A DNA stretch of 64,000 nucleotides from assembly GCF_019468565.1 (NCBI RefSeq), contig NZ_CP080521.1:2666001-2730000 (forward strand), read 5' to 3'. The translations under genes and the position numbers were made by a program. Below the pieces are notes generated by a model, which had not been told where the DNA came from, ran no database searches, and was given only the letters and a program-made list of their open reading frames with translations. This document shows positions 50,434-58,640 of the stretch, piece by piece. Source of the DNA: Pseudonocardia sp. DSM 110487 (lineage in GTDB: Bacteria; Actinomycetota; Actinomycetes; Mycobacteriales; Pseudonocardiaceae). How positions within the stretch are numbered: position 1 is the stretch's first letter; each line of letters begins with the position of its first letter.

Positions 50434-51843
50434 GTGCTCCTGACCCTCACCACGACGGCTGAACCTGCAACCGATCTCGGCTACCTGCTGCACAAGCACC
50501 CCGACCGGGCGCAGACGTTCCCCGTCGCGGCCGGGTCGGCGCACGTGTTCTACCCGCGGGCCGAGCCGGAGGTGTGCACGGCGGCGCTGCTGCTGGAGGT
50601 CGACCCGGTCGCACTGGTCCGCGGCAGGTCGGACGCCTTCGCGCTCGGGCAGTACGTCAACGACCGGCCGTACGCCGCCGGGTCGATGCTCGCCGTGGCC
50701 CTCGGCGCGGTGTTCTCCTCCGCGATGAAGGGCCGCTGCACCGCCCGTCCGAAGCTGCCGTCGCGAGCGATCCCGCTCACCGTGCACGTCCCGACCCTTC
50801 CCTGTCACGGTGGTGCGGAGCTCGTCGAGCGGCTCTTCGCCCCGCTCGGCTGGCGGGTCGAGGCGGCACCGGTGCCCCTGGACCCGCAGATCCCCGAGTG
50901 GGGCGACTCGCGCTACCTCGATACCACGCTGACCGGGGAGCTGCGCCTCGCCGACGCGCTCACCCACCTCTACGTCCTGCTGCCGGTGCTCGACGGCGCC
51001 AAGCACTACTGGGTGGACGCCGCCGAGGTCGACAAGCTCCTGCGCGCGGGCGGCGAGTGGCTGGCCGCCCACCCGGAGCGGGAGCTGATCACCAGGCGCT
51101 ACCTGGCCCACCGCGGCGCCTACGTCCGCACGGCGCTGGAGCGCCTGGCCGAGGCCGACGACACGGAGGTCGAGGCCCTGGACAACGCGCTCGAGGCCCC
51201 GGTCGTCCAGCCTGACGACCCCGAGAAACTCGTTCCGCTCGCCCTGCAGCGGCGGGGGAGCGTGATCGCCGTCTTGCGGGCCGCCGGGGCGCGGCGGGTG
51301 CTCGACCTCGGGTGCGGCGGCGGGGCGCTACTGCGCGACCTGCTCGCCGACCCGCGGTTCACCGAGATCCTCGGCGTCGACGTATCGGCGGGTGCCCTCG
51401 AGGCCGCGGCCCGGCGGCTGCGGCTGGACCGGCTCCCGGAGCGGCAGCGGGAGCGGATCGCGCTGCGCCAGTCCGCGCTCACCTACGCAGACGCCTCCCT
51501 CGCAGGCTACGACGCGGCCGTGCTCATGGAGGTGATCGAGCACGTCGACGAGGTGCGGTTGCCTGCGCTGGAACACGCCGTGCTCGGGGTTGCCCGGCCG
51601 GGCACGGTCGTCGTCACCACGCCGAACGTCGAGTACAACGTGCGCTTCGAGACGCTCGAACCCGGCCGGTTCCGGCACACCGACCACCGGTTCGAGTGGA
51701 CGCGCGCGCAGTTCCGCGAGTGGGCGGCCGCCGCCGCGAGCCGGCACGGCTACCGGGTGCGGTTCCTGCCGGTCGGCCCGGACGACCCGGAGGTCGGTCC
51801 GCCCACCCAGCTGGCCGTGTTCGAGCGGGAGGTGGTGTCATGA
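50434..51843 (+). CDS. hen1: RNA 3'-terminal ribose 2'-O-methyltransferase Hen1
   Basis: 469 aa from GTG 50434, close to bacterial Hen1 length. The N-terminal about 240 residues are the Pnkp-interacting and ligase-activating domain (GYLLHKHPDRAQTFPVAAGS, VNDRPYAAGSMLAVALGAVF). The C-terminal SAM domain has LDLGCGGGAL (290-299) and the Mn2+ ligands Glu366, Glu369, His370 (EVIEH) and His418 (HTDH), as in Clostridium thermocellum Hen1. It 2'-O-methylates the 3' end of a broken RNA before sealing, so the repaired junction resists recutting. Stop overlaps pnkp ATG; the two proteins form a heterotetramer in known systems. Confidence 0.96.
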   Translation: MLLTLTTTAEPATDLGYLLHKHPDRAQTFPVAAGSAHVFYPRAEPEVCTAALLLEVDPVALVRGRSDAFALGQYVNDRPYAAGSMLAVALGAVFSSAMKGRCTARPKLPSRAIPLTVHVPTLPCHGGAELVERLFAPLGWRVEAAPVPLDPQIPEWGDSRYLDTTLTGELRLADALTHLYVLLPVLDGAKHYWVDAAEVDKLLRAGGEWLAAHPERELITRRYLAHRGAYVRTALERLAEADDTEVEALDNALEAPVVQPDDPEKLVPLALQRRGSVIAVLRAAGARRVLDLGCGGGALLRDLLADPRFTEILGVDVSAGALEAAARRLRLDRLPERQRERIALRQSALTYADASLAGYDAAVLMEVIEHVDEVRLPALEHAVLGVARPGTVVVTTPNVEYNVRFETLEPGRFRHTDHRFEWTRAQFREWAAAAASRHGYRVRFLPVGPDDPEVGPPTQLAVFEREVVS

Positions 51844-54365
51844 GCATGTTGCGCATCCCGGACATGGCGCTGGTCGTGCTCCTCGGCGCGTCCGGGTCCG
51901 GCAAGTCGATGTTCGCGCGCCGGCACTTCCCGGCGACCGCCGTCCTGTCCAGCGACGCGTTCCGCGGCCTGGTCGCCGACGACGAGAACGACCAGTCGGC
52001 CACCGGCGCCGCCTTCGAGGCGCTGCATTTCGTGGCGGGCAAGCGGCTCGACGCCGGCCGGATCACCGTCGTCGACGCCACGAGCGTGCGGCGCGAGGAC
52101 CGGGCACCGCTCGTCGCGCTCGCCCGGGAGCGGCACGTGCTGCCGGTGGCGATCGTGCTCGACCTTCCCGAGTCGGTGTGCCTCGAGCGCAACGCGGCGC
52201 GGGCCGACCGCGACTTCGGCCCGCACGTCGTCCGCCGGCAGCGCGACTACCTGCGCCGATCGCTCGGCTCGCTCGGGAAGGAGGGTTTCCGGCGCGTGCA
52301 CGTGCTGCGCTCGGTCGATGAGGTCGACGCCGCGACGGTCGAGATCGAGCCGCTCCTGAACGACCGGCGCGGTGAGACCGGCCCGTTCGACCTGATCGGT
52401 GACGTCCACGGCTGCCGCGCCGAGCTGGAGGAGCTCCTCACGGCGCTGGGCTACGCCATCGCCCGCGACGGCGAGGGGCGACCGGTCGGCGCGCGGCACC
52501 CGGAGGGCAGGCGCGCGGTGTTCGTCGGCGACCTCGTCGACAGGGGGCCGGACACGCCCGGCGTGCTGCGCATGGTCATGGGCATGGTCGGCGACGGCGA
52601 AGCCCTCTGCGTCTGCGGCAATCACGAGCAGAAGCTCGTCCGGGCGCTGGCCGGCCGCCAGGTCCGCGTGTCCCACGGGCTGGCCGAGTCGCTCGCCCAA
52701 CTCGCCGCGGAGCCGGAGGAGTTCCGCAAGCAGGTCCACGCGTTCTGCGACGGCCTCGTCGCGCACTACGTCCTCGACGGCGGCCGGCTGGTGGTCGCGC
52801 ACGCCGGGCTGCCCGAGCGCTTCCACGGTCGCGCGTCCGGGGCGGTGCGCAGCTTCGCGCTCTACGGCGACACCACCGGCGAGACCGACGAGTACGGCCT
52901 TCCGGTGCGGCTGCCGTGGGCGAACGACTACCGCGGCAGCGCCACCGTGGTCTACGGGCACACGCCCACCCCCGACGCGGAGTGGGTCAACAACACGATC
53001 TGCCTCGACACCGGGGCCGTGTTCGGCGGCAAGCTCACCGCACTGCGCTACCCGGAGCGGGAGCTCGTCGACGTCCCGGCACAGGAGGTCTGGTACGAGC
53101 CGGTGCGCCCGCTCGCCCCGGCCCCCGATACGAGCCGGCACGGTGACGTCCTCGACATCGCCGACGTCACCGGCAAGCGGATCATCGAGACCGGGCACCA
53201 CGGCAGGCTGACCGTGCGGGCCGACCAGGCGGCCGCAGCGCTCGAGGTGATGAGCAGGTTCGCGGTCGACCCGCGCCTTTTGGTCTACCTGCCGCCGACG
53301 ATGGCGGCCACCGCGACGTCCACCCGCGACGGCCTGCTGGAGCACCCCGCTGGGGCGTTCTCCGGATACCGGGCCGACGGCGTGCAGCAGGTCGTGTGCC
53401 AGGAGAAGCACATGGGCTCGCGGGCGGTCGTGCTCGTGTGCCGGGACGGCGGGGCGCGCCGCTTCGACGGGCCGGGCACCGTCGTGACCCGCACGGGCCG
53501 CCCGTTCTTCGGCCCTGAGCTGACCGAGGCGCTGCTGGCCCGCGTGCGTGCCGCGGTCGACGCGGCGGGGCTGTGGGATGAGCTCGCGACCGACTGGCTG
53601 CTGCTCGACGCCGAGCTGCTGCCGTGGAGCGTCAAGGCCGGCGCGCTGATCCGCGACCAGTACGCCGCCGTCGGCGCTGCCGCGACCGCGGGCCTCGCCG
53701 CCGCCGACGCGGCGCTGAGTGCCGCCGGGAACCGCGGCGTCGACGTGGGTGACCTCGCCGCGCGCGTGCGCAGGCGAGCCGTCGACACGGCGGCGTTCCG
53801 CGACGTCTACCGCCGATACCGCTGGCCGACCGACGGCCTGGCCGGGGTGCGGCTCGCCCCGTTCCAAGTGCTCGCCGCCGAGGGTGCGGCATTCCACAAC
53901 CGCCCACACGACTGGCACCTCGCGCTCGCCGACCGGCTGCACACCGCCGACCCCGAGCTGATCCGCCGCACCTCGACGGCGATCGTCGACACCACGGACG
54001 ACGAGTCCGTGGCCGCGGCAACGGCGTGGTGGGATGAGCTCACGGCGGCCGGCGGCGAGGGCATGGTCGTCAAACCGATGGCGGGCCTGGTGCGCGGCAC
54101 GAACGGGCTGGTGCAGCCCGGGGTGAAGGTGCGCGGCCGGGAGTACCTGCGGCTGATCTACGGGCCGGACTACACCGCACCCGAGCACCTCGACCGGCTG
54201 CGGCAGCGCGGGCTGGGCCGCAAGCGCGGCCTCGCACTGCGGGAGTACGCGCTCGGTGTCGAGGCCCTGGAGCGACTGGCGCGCGACGAGCCGCTCTGGC
54301 GGGTGCACGAGTGCGTGTTCGCGGTGCTCGCGCTGGAGTCGGAGCCGGTGGACCCGCGGTTGTGA
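51840..54365 (+). CDS. pnkp: Polynucleotide kinase-phosphatase-ligase Pnkp (RNA repair)
   Basis: 841 aa, ATG 51840 in an ATGA overlap with hen1. Three domains: 5'-kinase (Walker A GASGSGKS, 16-23); metallophosphatase, 2',3'-cyclic phosphate end-healing (DVHG with Asp187 and His189, GDLVDRG at 230-236, GNHE 260-263, His321, His374); adenylyltransferase/ligase (nucleotidyl Lys523 in QEKHMGSR). Domain order, length and key residues match C. thermocellum Pnkp. It heals and seals RNA breaks, mainly cleaved tRNA; sealing needs Hen1. Directly followed by a PIN-toxin module 45 bases later. Confidence 0.96.
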   Translation: MSMLRIPDMALVVLLGASGSGKSMFARRHFPATAVLSSDAFRGLVADDENDQSATGAAFEALHFVAGKRLDAGRITVVDATSVRREDRAPLVALARERHVLPVAIVLDLPESVCLERNAARADRDFGPHVVRRQRDYLRRSLGSLGKEGFRRVHVLRSVDEVDAATVEIEPLLNDRRGETGPFDLIGDVHGCRAELEELLTALGYAIARDGEGRPVGARHPEGRRAVFVGDLVDRGPDTPGVLRMVMGMVGDGEALCVCGNHEQKLVRALAGRQVRVSHGLAESLAQLAAEPEEFRKQVHAFCDGLVAHYVLDGGRLVVAHAGLPERFHGRASGAVRSFALYGDTTGETDEYGLPVRLPWANDYRGSATVVYGHTPTPDAEWVNNTICLDTGAVFGGKLTALRYPERELVDVPAQEVWYEPVRPLAPAPDTSRHGDVLDIADVTGKRIIETGHHGRLTVRADQAAAALEVMSRFAVDPRLLVYLPPTMAATATSTRDGLLEHPAGAFSGYRADGVQQVVCQEKHMGSRAVVLVCRDGGARRFDGPGTVVTRTGRPFFGPELTEALLARVRAAVDAAGLWDELATDWLLLDAELLPWSVKAGALIRDQYAAVGAAATAGLAAADAALSAAGNRGVDVGDLAARVRRRAVDTAAFRDVYRRYRWPTDGLAGVRLAPFQVLAAEGAAFHNRPHDWHLALADRLHTADPELIRRTSTAIVDTTDDESVAAATAWWDELTAAGGEGMVVKPMAGLVRGTNGLVQPGVKVRGREYLRLIYGPDYTAPEHLDRLRQRGLGRKRGLALREYALGVEALERLARDEPLWRVHECVFAVLALESEPVDPRL

Positions 54366-54410
54366 CAGAGACTATCCTGAAGTCATTCCACGGGCAGGAG
54401 TCCTCAGGAC

Positions 54411-54689
54411 ATGACCGAGCAGATCGGCGTCGCCGACGCCAAGCGACGGTTCTCCGAGCTGGCCGACCGGGTCGGGAACGGGGAGTCCTTCCTGATCGTC
54501 AACCGCGGGCGACCGGTGCTCGCCCTGGTGCCTCCACAGCGGCTGGCCGAGGACGAGGTGCGCCCGGTGGGGCTCGCGGCCTTTGCCGGTGCGCTCGCCG
54601 GGGAGTGGGACACGGTCGAGGACGACATGGAGGAGATCGTCTCCGCGCGCCAGTACGTCGCTGATCGACCACCGCCCGACATCTCGTGA
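54411..54689 (+). CDS. Phd/YefM-type antitoxin
   Basis: 92 aa. Opens MTEQIGVADAKRRFSELADR and continues VGNGESFLIVNRGRPVLALV, the Phd/YefM DNA-binding fold; the C-terminal third, acidic (EWDTVEDDMEEIVSARQYVA), should wrap the toxin. A possible -10 TATCCT at 54373-54378 lies between pnkp and this gene, so it may have its own promoter, though readthrough from pnkp is also possible. Its stop overlaps the GTG of the toxin gene. Confidence 0.9.
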   Translation: MTEQIGVADAKRRFSELADRVGNGESFLIVNRGRPVLALVPPQRLAEDEVRPVGLAAFAGALAGEWDTVEDDMEEIVSARQYVADRPPPDIS

Positions 54690-55096
54690 CGGCCTACTGC
54701 TTCGACACGGACATCATCAGCGCGACGATCAAGCCAACGCCACCGCTACATCTGATCCGCAGGCTGGCCACGGTGCCGGCGGCTGATCAGTTCACGACGT
54801 CGATCACCGTAGCGGAACTGGTCTACGGCGCCCGGCGATTGGGACGGGATGCGCTCACTGCGCGGGTCGAGGCTGTGGTGAGGGGGGCGCAGGCAGTGCT
54901 TCCGTTCGACACCACCGCCGCCCGCAGGTTCGGTGAGCTCAAGGCTGAGCTCGAGCGGTGCGGGGAGCGGTTGGCCGAGCCCGACCTGCGCATCGCGGCG
55001 ATTGTGGTGTCCCGTGAACTCACACTCGTCACACGGAACGTCCGGCACTTCCGGCGAGTCCCGGGGCTCGTCGTCGAGAACTGGATCGACGACTAG
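54686..55096 (+). CDS. PIN-domain ribonuclease toxin (VapC-like)
   Basis: 136 aa from GTG 54686 overlapping the antitoxin stop. PIN acidic residues: Asp7/Asp9 (CFDTDIISATI), Glu44 (TVAELVYGARR), Asp100 (EPDLRIAAIV), with the usual TRNVRHF motif at 116-122. These coordinate Mg2+/Mn2+ for RNA cleavage; known VapC targets are mostly tRNA or rRNA. Toxicity is held by the Phd-type partner upstream. Lies directly behind the Hen1-Pnkp RNA-repair genes. Tail overlaps the LLM oxidoreductase gene by four bases. Confidence 0.92.
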   Translation: MTAYCFDTDIISATIKPTPPLHLIRRLATVPAADQFTTSITVAELVYGARRLGRDALTARVEAVVRGAQAVLPFDTTAARRFGELKAELERCGERLAEPDLRIAAIVVSRELTLVTRNVRHFRRVPGLVVENWIDD

Positions 55097-55935
55097 ACGA
55101 TCTCTGCCGGCGCGTTCCGTTCGAGGAACCGGAGCAGCGCGTCCGCATTGGCGTCCGGGCGTGGGGCGACGATCAGGCGGTCGGCGCCCGCGTCGGCGTA
55201 GGCCCGCACGGTGGCCGGGTCGAGCCGGCGTTCCGGCGTCACCGAGACGTGCAGCGGGCGGTCCCGGCCGGCGTCCGCGGCGGCCTTGCGCAGGGCGGCG
55301 ACCTGCTCGGCGGTCGACTCCGGCGAGTGCATGTAGCCGTACCAGCCGTCGGCGTCGCGAACCGCACGCCGGTGGGCCGCCGGGGCGCGGCCGCCGATCA
55401 CCACGGGGAGGGGACGTTGCACGGGCCGCGGATGGGCGTCGACGCGGGCGAAGCGGACGTGCCGGCCCGTATAGGCGGGCGCCTCGGACGTCCAGAGCGC
55501 CCGCATCGCAGCGAGGTACTCGTCGGTGCGTGACCCGCGCTCGGCCATCGGCACGCCGATCGCCGTCAACTCGGGCTCCAGGTAGCCGGCGCCGATCCCG
55601 ACCACGAGCCGGCCGCCGGACACCACGTCGAGGCTGACCAGCTGCTTGGCCAGGACCAGCGGGTTGCGCTGCGGCAGCACGATCACCCCGGTGCCGAGCC
55701 GCACCCGTGACGTGTGGGCGGCGAGGTGGGCGAGCAGGACGAGCGGGTCGAGGATCGGCTCGTCGGGCTCCATCGGAGACGGCGCAACGCGGGGACGGGG
55801 CACCACCACGTGCTCACCGGCCCAGAGCGAGTCGTAGCCGAGCTCCTCGGCGTGCCGGGCCACCCGAACGGCGACCGCCGGGTCGGACTGGACGGCGGCG
55901 TTGTGCAGGAACAGACCGATGGTCGGGGCACTCAC
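55093..55935 (-). CDS. LLM-class F420-dependent oxidoreductase
   Basis: 280 aa from GTG 55935. Luciferase-like TIM barrel: IGLFLHNAAVQSDPAVAVRV, ARHAEELGYDSLWAGEHVVV, RVRLGTGVIVLPQRNPLVLA, KQLVSLDVVSGGRLVVGIGA GY-E motif, then VVIGGRAPAAHRRAVRDADG. This pattern (TIGR03619-like) is typical of F420-dependent enzymes of actinobacteria. Substrate unknown. Divergent from a LysR gene with the palindrome CCTACGGTAGG (55940-55950) between. Confidence 0.88.
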   Translation of the reverse strand: MSAPTIGLFLHNAAVQSDPAVAVRVARHAEELGYDSLWAGEHVVVPRPRVAPSPMEPDEPILDPLVLLAHLAAHTSRVRLGTGVIVLPQRNPLVLAKQLVSLDVVSGGRLVVGIGAGYLEPELTAIGVPMAERGSRTDEYLAAMRALWTSEAPAYTGRHVRFARVDAHPRPVQRPLPVVIGGRAPAAHRRAVRDADGWYGYMHSPESTAEQVAALRKAAADAGRDRPLHVSVTPERRLDPATVRAYADAGADRLIVAPRPDANADALLRFLERNAPAEIV

Positions 55936-56000
55936 ACCGCCTACGGTAGGCAGCGGCGACGCATGCGAGTAGCGACATCTCGGAAGGGCTGGCATTCCCG

Positions 56001-56894
56001 ATGGACATGGATCCGGCCGATCTGCGGTTGCTCGTCGCCGTCGCGCGGCACGGCTCGTTCACGGCCGCGGCCGGGCGGCTCGGGTACACGCAGTCGGCCG
56101 TGTCGCGCCGGGTCGCCGCGTTCGAGCGGGCCGCGGGTGTCGCCCTCTTCCAGCGCGACGCCCGCGGTGTGCGGCTCACGGCCGCGGGCGCGGTACTGCA
56201 CCGGCACGCGCAGATCGTGCTGCGGGCCATGGACGATGCGGTCGCGGCGCTCGGCGCGGTCCGCGACGGCACGGCGGGGCCGCTGCGGCTCGGCGCCGTC
56301 CCCACGGCCAACGCGACGCTGGTACCACGGGCCCTTGCGCGGCTCCAGGCGGACCACCCGCAGGTGGAACCGCGATTGCGGGAGGGCGGCAGCATCGACC
56401 TGGCAGGTGCCGTCGCGACGGGCGACCTCGACATCGCGGTCGTGTTCGCCGTTCCGGTCGAACCCGCCCCGGCAGGCGTCGAACTGGTCGACCTGGTGCG
56501 TGACCCGCTGCTCGTCGCGATGCCGCGAAGCCATCGGCTGGCGGGCGCCCGCGAGGTCTGGCTCGCGGACCTGGCCGGCGAGCGCTGGGTGCAGGGCACG
56601 CCCGACATGGCCGACGAGCTGTTCGCGGTCGCGGAGCCCGCGCCCGAGCACGTGTTCCGGGTGCGCGAGTGGACCGCGAAGCAGGGGTTCGTGGCCGCGG
56701 GGCTCGGCCTCACCGTGGTCGCGTCGCTCGCCGCTGAGGGCGTGCGATCCGACGTCGTGCTGCGCCCGTTGCGCGGCGCCGGTTCGGCGCGCAGGGTGGC
56801 GGCGGTGCTCCCACGGCCCGCACCGTCCGCCGCGGCCGCACGCATGCTGGAGCTCCTGCGCGCGGTCGCCGCGGAGCTGGAAGCGATGCGCTAG
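56001..56894 (+). CDS. LysR family transcriptional regulator
   Basis: 297 aa. HTH: DLRLLVAVARHGSFTAAAGR then LGYTQSAVSRRVAAFERAAG; effector domain from about residue 90 (LRLGAVPTANATLVPRALAR). Divergent from the LLM oxidoreductase gene, 65 bases apart, which is the probable target. Start ATG 56001 (a second ATG two codons later is possible). The last bases CTAG are shared by its stop and the stop of the MerR gene. Confidence 0.92.
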   Translation: MDMDPADLRLLVAVARHGSFTAAAGRLGYTQSAVSRRVAAFERAAGVALFQRDARGVRLTAAGAVLHRHAQIVLRAMDDAVAALGAVRDGTAGPLRLGAVPTANATLVPRALARLQADHPQVEPRLREGGSIDLAGAVATGDLDIAVVFAVPVEPAPAGVELVDLVRDPLLVAMPRSHRLAGAREVWLADLAGERWVQGTPDMADELFAVAEPAPEHVFRVREWTAKQGFVAAGLGLTVVASLAAEGVRSDVVLRPLRGAGSARRVAAVLPRPAPSAAAARMLELLRAVAAELEAMR

Positions 56895-57250
56895 CGCGAG
56901 GTCGAGGCGGCCGCGTCGATGTACCTGGTGAGGGCCTCGCGGTGGTGGGCGAGCTTGTCCATGCGCGCCTCGATGTTCTCCAGCACCTCCTGCAGGAGGA
57001 CGGAGAGGCTCGGGCACGCGTCGAACCGGGGAGGCTTGCCCTCCGCACAGGGGAGCACCTCGCGGATCACCTCGGTGGGCAGGCCGGCGTCGAGCAGAGC
57101 CCGGATCTGACCGACGATCAGCGGGGCGTCCGCGGCGTAGGCGCGGTAGCCGTTCGACAGCCGCGCCGAAGTGAGCAGCCCCTGCTGCTCGTAGTAGCGC
57201 AACAATCTCGGGCTCACCGCCGTGAGCCGGGCGAGCTCACCGATCAGCAT
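56891..57250 (-). CDS. MerR family transcriptional regulator
   Basis: 119 aa. MerR HTH: MLIGELARLTAVSPRLLRYY then EQQGLLTSARLSNGYRAYAA; helical dimerisation region to about 110. Two Cys (PCAEGKPPRF and ACPSLSV, near residues 71 and 81) might sense redox or a ligand. Divergent from the aldo/keto reductase gene with a dyad and 19-bp-spaced promoter between. The long helix suggests SoxR/other MerR-type activation of the reductase. Confidence 0.9.
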   Translation of the reverse strand: MLIGELARLTAVSPRLLRYYEQQGLLTSARLSNGYRAYAADAPLIVGQIRALLDAGLPTEVIREVLPCAEGKPPRFDACPSLSVLLQEVLENIEARMDKLAHHREALTRYIDAAASTSR

Positions 57251-57277
57251 GTGACCCACTCCACGGCCGGAACATTG

Positions 57278-57295
57278 GACGTTGGCATCAATGTC
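57278..57295 (+). promoter_or_regulatory. MerR-type operator in the aldo/keto reductase promoter
   Basis: GAC-n-TTG-4-CAA-n-GTC forms an 18-bp dyad (57278-57295). It lies between TTGGAC (57275-57280, -35) and TTTAGC (57300-57305, -10), a 19-bp spacer. Overlong spacers with the dyad inside are the classic MerR activation geometry. Confidence 0.65.
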
Positions 57296-57314
57296 AGAGT
57301 TTAGCGTCGGCCGC

Positions 57315-58280
57315 ATGCAGTACACGTATCTCGGCAGAACCGGGCTGCAGGTCTCGCGGCTCGTGCTGGGCACGATGAACTTCGGACCGGACACCTCCGA
57401 GGCCGACAGCCACACCATCATGGACCGCGCACTGGACCTCGGAATCAACTTCTTCGACACGGCCAACATCTACGGCTGGAAGCTCGGCGTGGGCTGGACC
57501 GAGCAGATCGTGGGTCGCTGGCTGGCGAGGTCGGGGCGGCGGGACGAGATCGTGCTGGCCAGCAAGGTCTACGAGCCCATGGGCGAGGGGCCGAACACGC
57601 GCGGTCTCTCGGCCCGGCACATCCGCCAGCAGGTCGAGGGGTCGCTGCGCCGGTTGCAGACCGACCACCTCGATCTCTACCAGGCCCACCACGTCGACCG
57701 GCACACGCTGTGGGACGAGTTCTGGCAGGCGATGGACACCCTGGTGGCCCAGGGAAAGGTGCTCTACGTCGGGTCGTCGAACTTCGCGGGCTGGCACATC
57801 GCACAGGCGAACGAATCGGCCCGGCCGCGCAGTTCGCTGGGTCTGGTCAGCGAGCAGCACCTCTACAACCTGGCCGAACGTTCCGCGGAACTGGAGGTGT
57901 TGCCGGCCGCTCGGGACTACGGCTTGGGTTTCATCCTGTGGTCGCCGCTGTACGGCGGAATCCTGGGTGGAATCCTGCGGAAATCCCGCCGCCGCGACAG
58001 CGGCGCCGATCTCACCGCCACCCGCCTCGCCGCGAACCGGGACCGCGTCGAGGCGTACGAGTCGTTCTGCGACGAGATCGGGCACCATCCCGCCACCGTC
58101 GGACTGGCCTGGCTGCTGCGGCAGGACGGCGTGACCGGTCCGATCGTGGGCCCCCGCACGGTGGAGCACCTCGAGCACGCCCTCACCGCGCTCGACGTCG
58201 ACCTCGGCCGGGCCGAGCTCGCCCGCCTCGACGAGATCTTCCCCGGACCCGGCCCGGTGCCGGAGGCCTACGCCTGGTGA
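57315..58280 (+). CDS. Aldo/keto reductase
   Basis: 321 aa from ATG 57315; an upstream ATG at 57291-57293 lies inside the MerR operator. Tetrad Asp48, Tyr53 (FFDTANIYGW), Lys84 (LASKVYE) and His125/His126 (LYQAHHVD). Closest in look to YajO/Tas/YghZ-type AKRs (MNFGPDTSEADSHTIMDRAL, FWQAMDTLVAQGKVLYVGSS, GVTGPIVGPRTVEHLEHALT). Reduces aldehydes/ketones with NADPH. Probably induced by the divergent MerR. Confidence 0.93.
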   Translation: MQYTYLGRTGLQVSRLVLGTMNFGPDTSEADSHTIMDRALDLGINFFDTANIYGWKLGVGWTEQIVGRWLARSGRRDEIVLASKVYEPMGEGPNTRGLSARHIRQQVEGSLRRLQTDHLDLYQAHHVDRHTLWDEFWQAMDTLVAQGKVLYVGSSNFAGWHIAQANESARPRSSLGLVSEQHLYNLAERSAELEVLPAARDYGLGFILWSPLYGGILGGILRKSRRRDSGADLTATRLAANRDRVEAYESFCDEIGHHPATVGLAWLLRQDGVTGPIVGPRTVEHLEHALTALDVDLGRAELARLDEIFPGPGPVPEAYAW

Positions 58281-58318
58281 GGTTCCGAGATCGGCGCAGT
58301 GAGTTCGGCGCAGTGAGA

Positions 58319-58525
58319 TCAGCGCAGCGGCGGATGGCGGTGGAGGGCGCTGCGCGCCACCGCCAGCTCGTGCGCGACCTCGGCGGCGATGAGCTCGGCA
58401 TGGAGGGCCGACTCCTCGGCGGCGTGCAACCCGAGCGCCCGGTGGCGGCGCACCAGGTCCTCGAGGGAGTTCAGCAGCCGGTCGGCGACGGAGCGACGGA
58501 TGGAATCACGGGTCGGGCTGGACAC
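58319..58525 (-). CDS. Small hypothetical protein
   Basis: 68 aa from GTG 58525, with AGGAGG 5-6 bases upstream, a strong start signal. Helical, Arg/Glu/Ala-rich (RDSIRRSVADRLLNSLEDLV, RRHRALGLHAAEESALHAEL); might be a small DNA- or protein-binding helical hairpin. No family recognised. Solitary, convergent with the aldo/keto reductase. Confidence 0.65.
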   Translation of the reverse strand: MSSPTRDSIRRSVADRLLNSLEDLVRRHRALGLHAAEESALHAELIAAEVAHELAVARSALHRHPPLR

Positions 58526-58640
58526 GGGTGCCTCCTGGGCGGGGTGGGATCGGCCGGGGTGGAGCGAGCCGCGCGACAGCGGTCGCTCGCGTCCCGGCCG
58601 TGGTCCCGGTCCCGGCGCCTGGTCAGCACCCGTTCCCCCC

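Noticed and set aside
51750..54308. 852-codon minus-strand frame opposite pnkp
   Set aside because: Mirror of a GC-rich gene; His/Arg/Gly/Val-rich with no recognisable motif.
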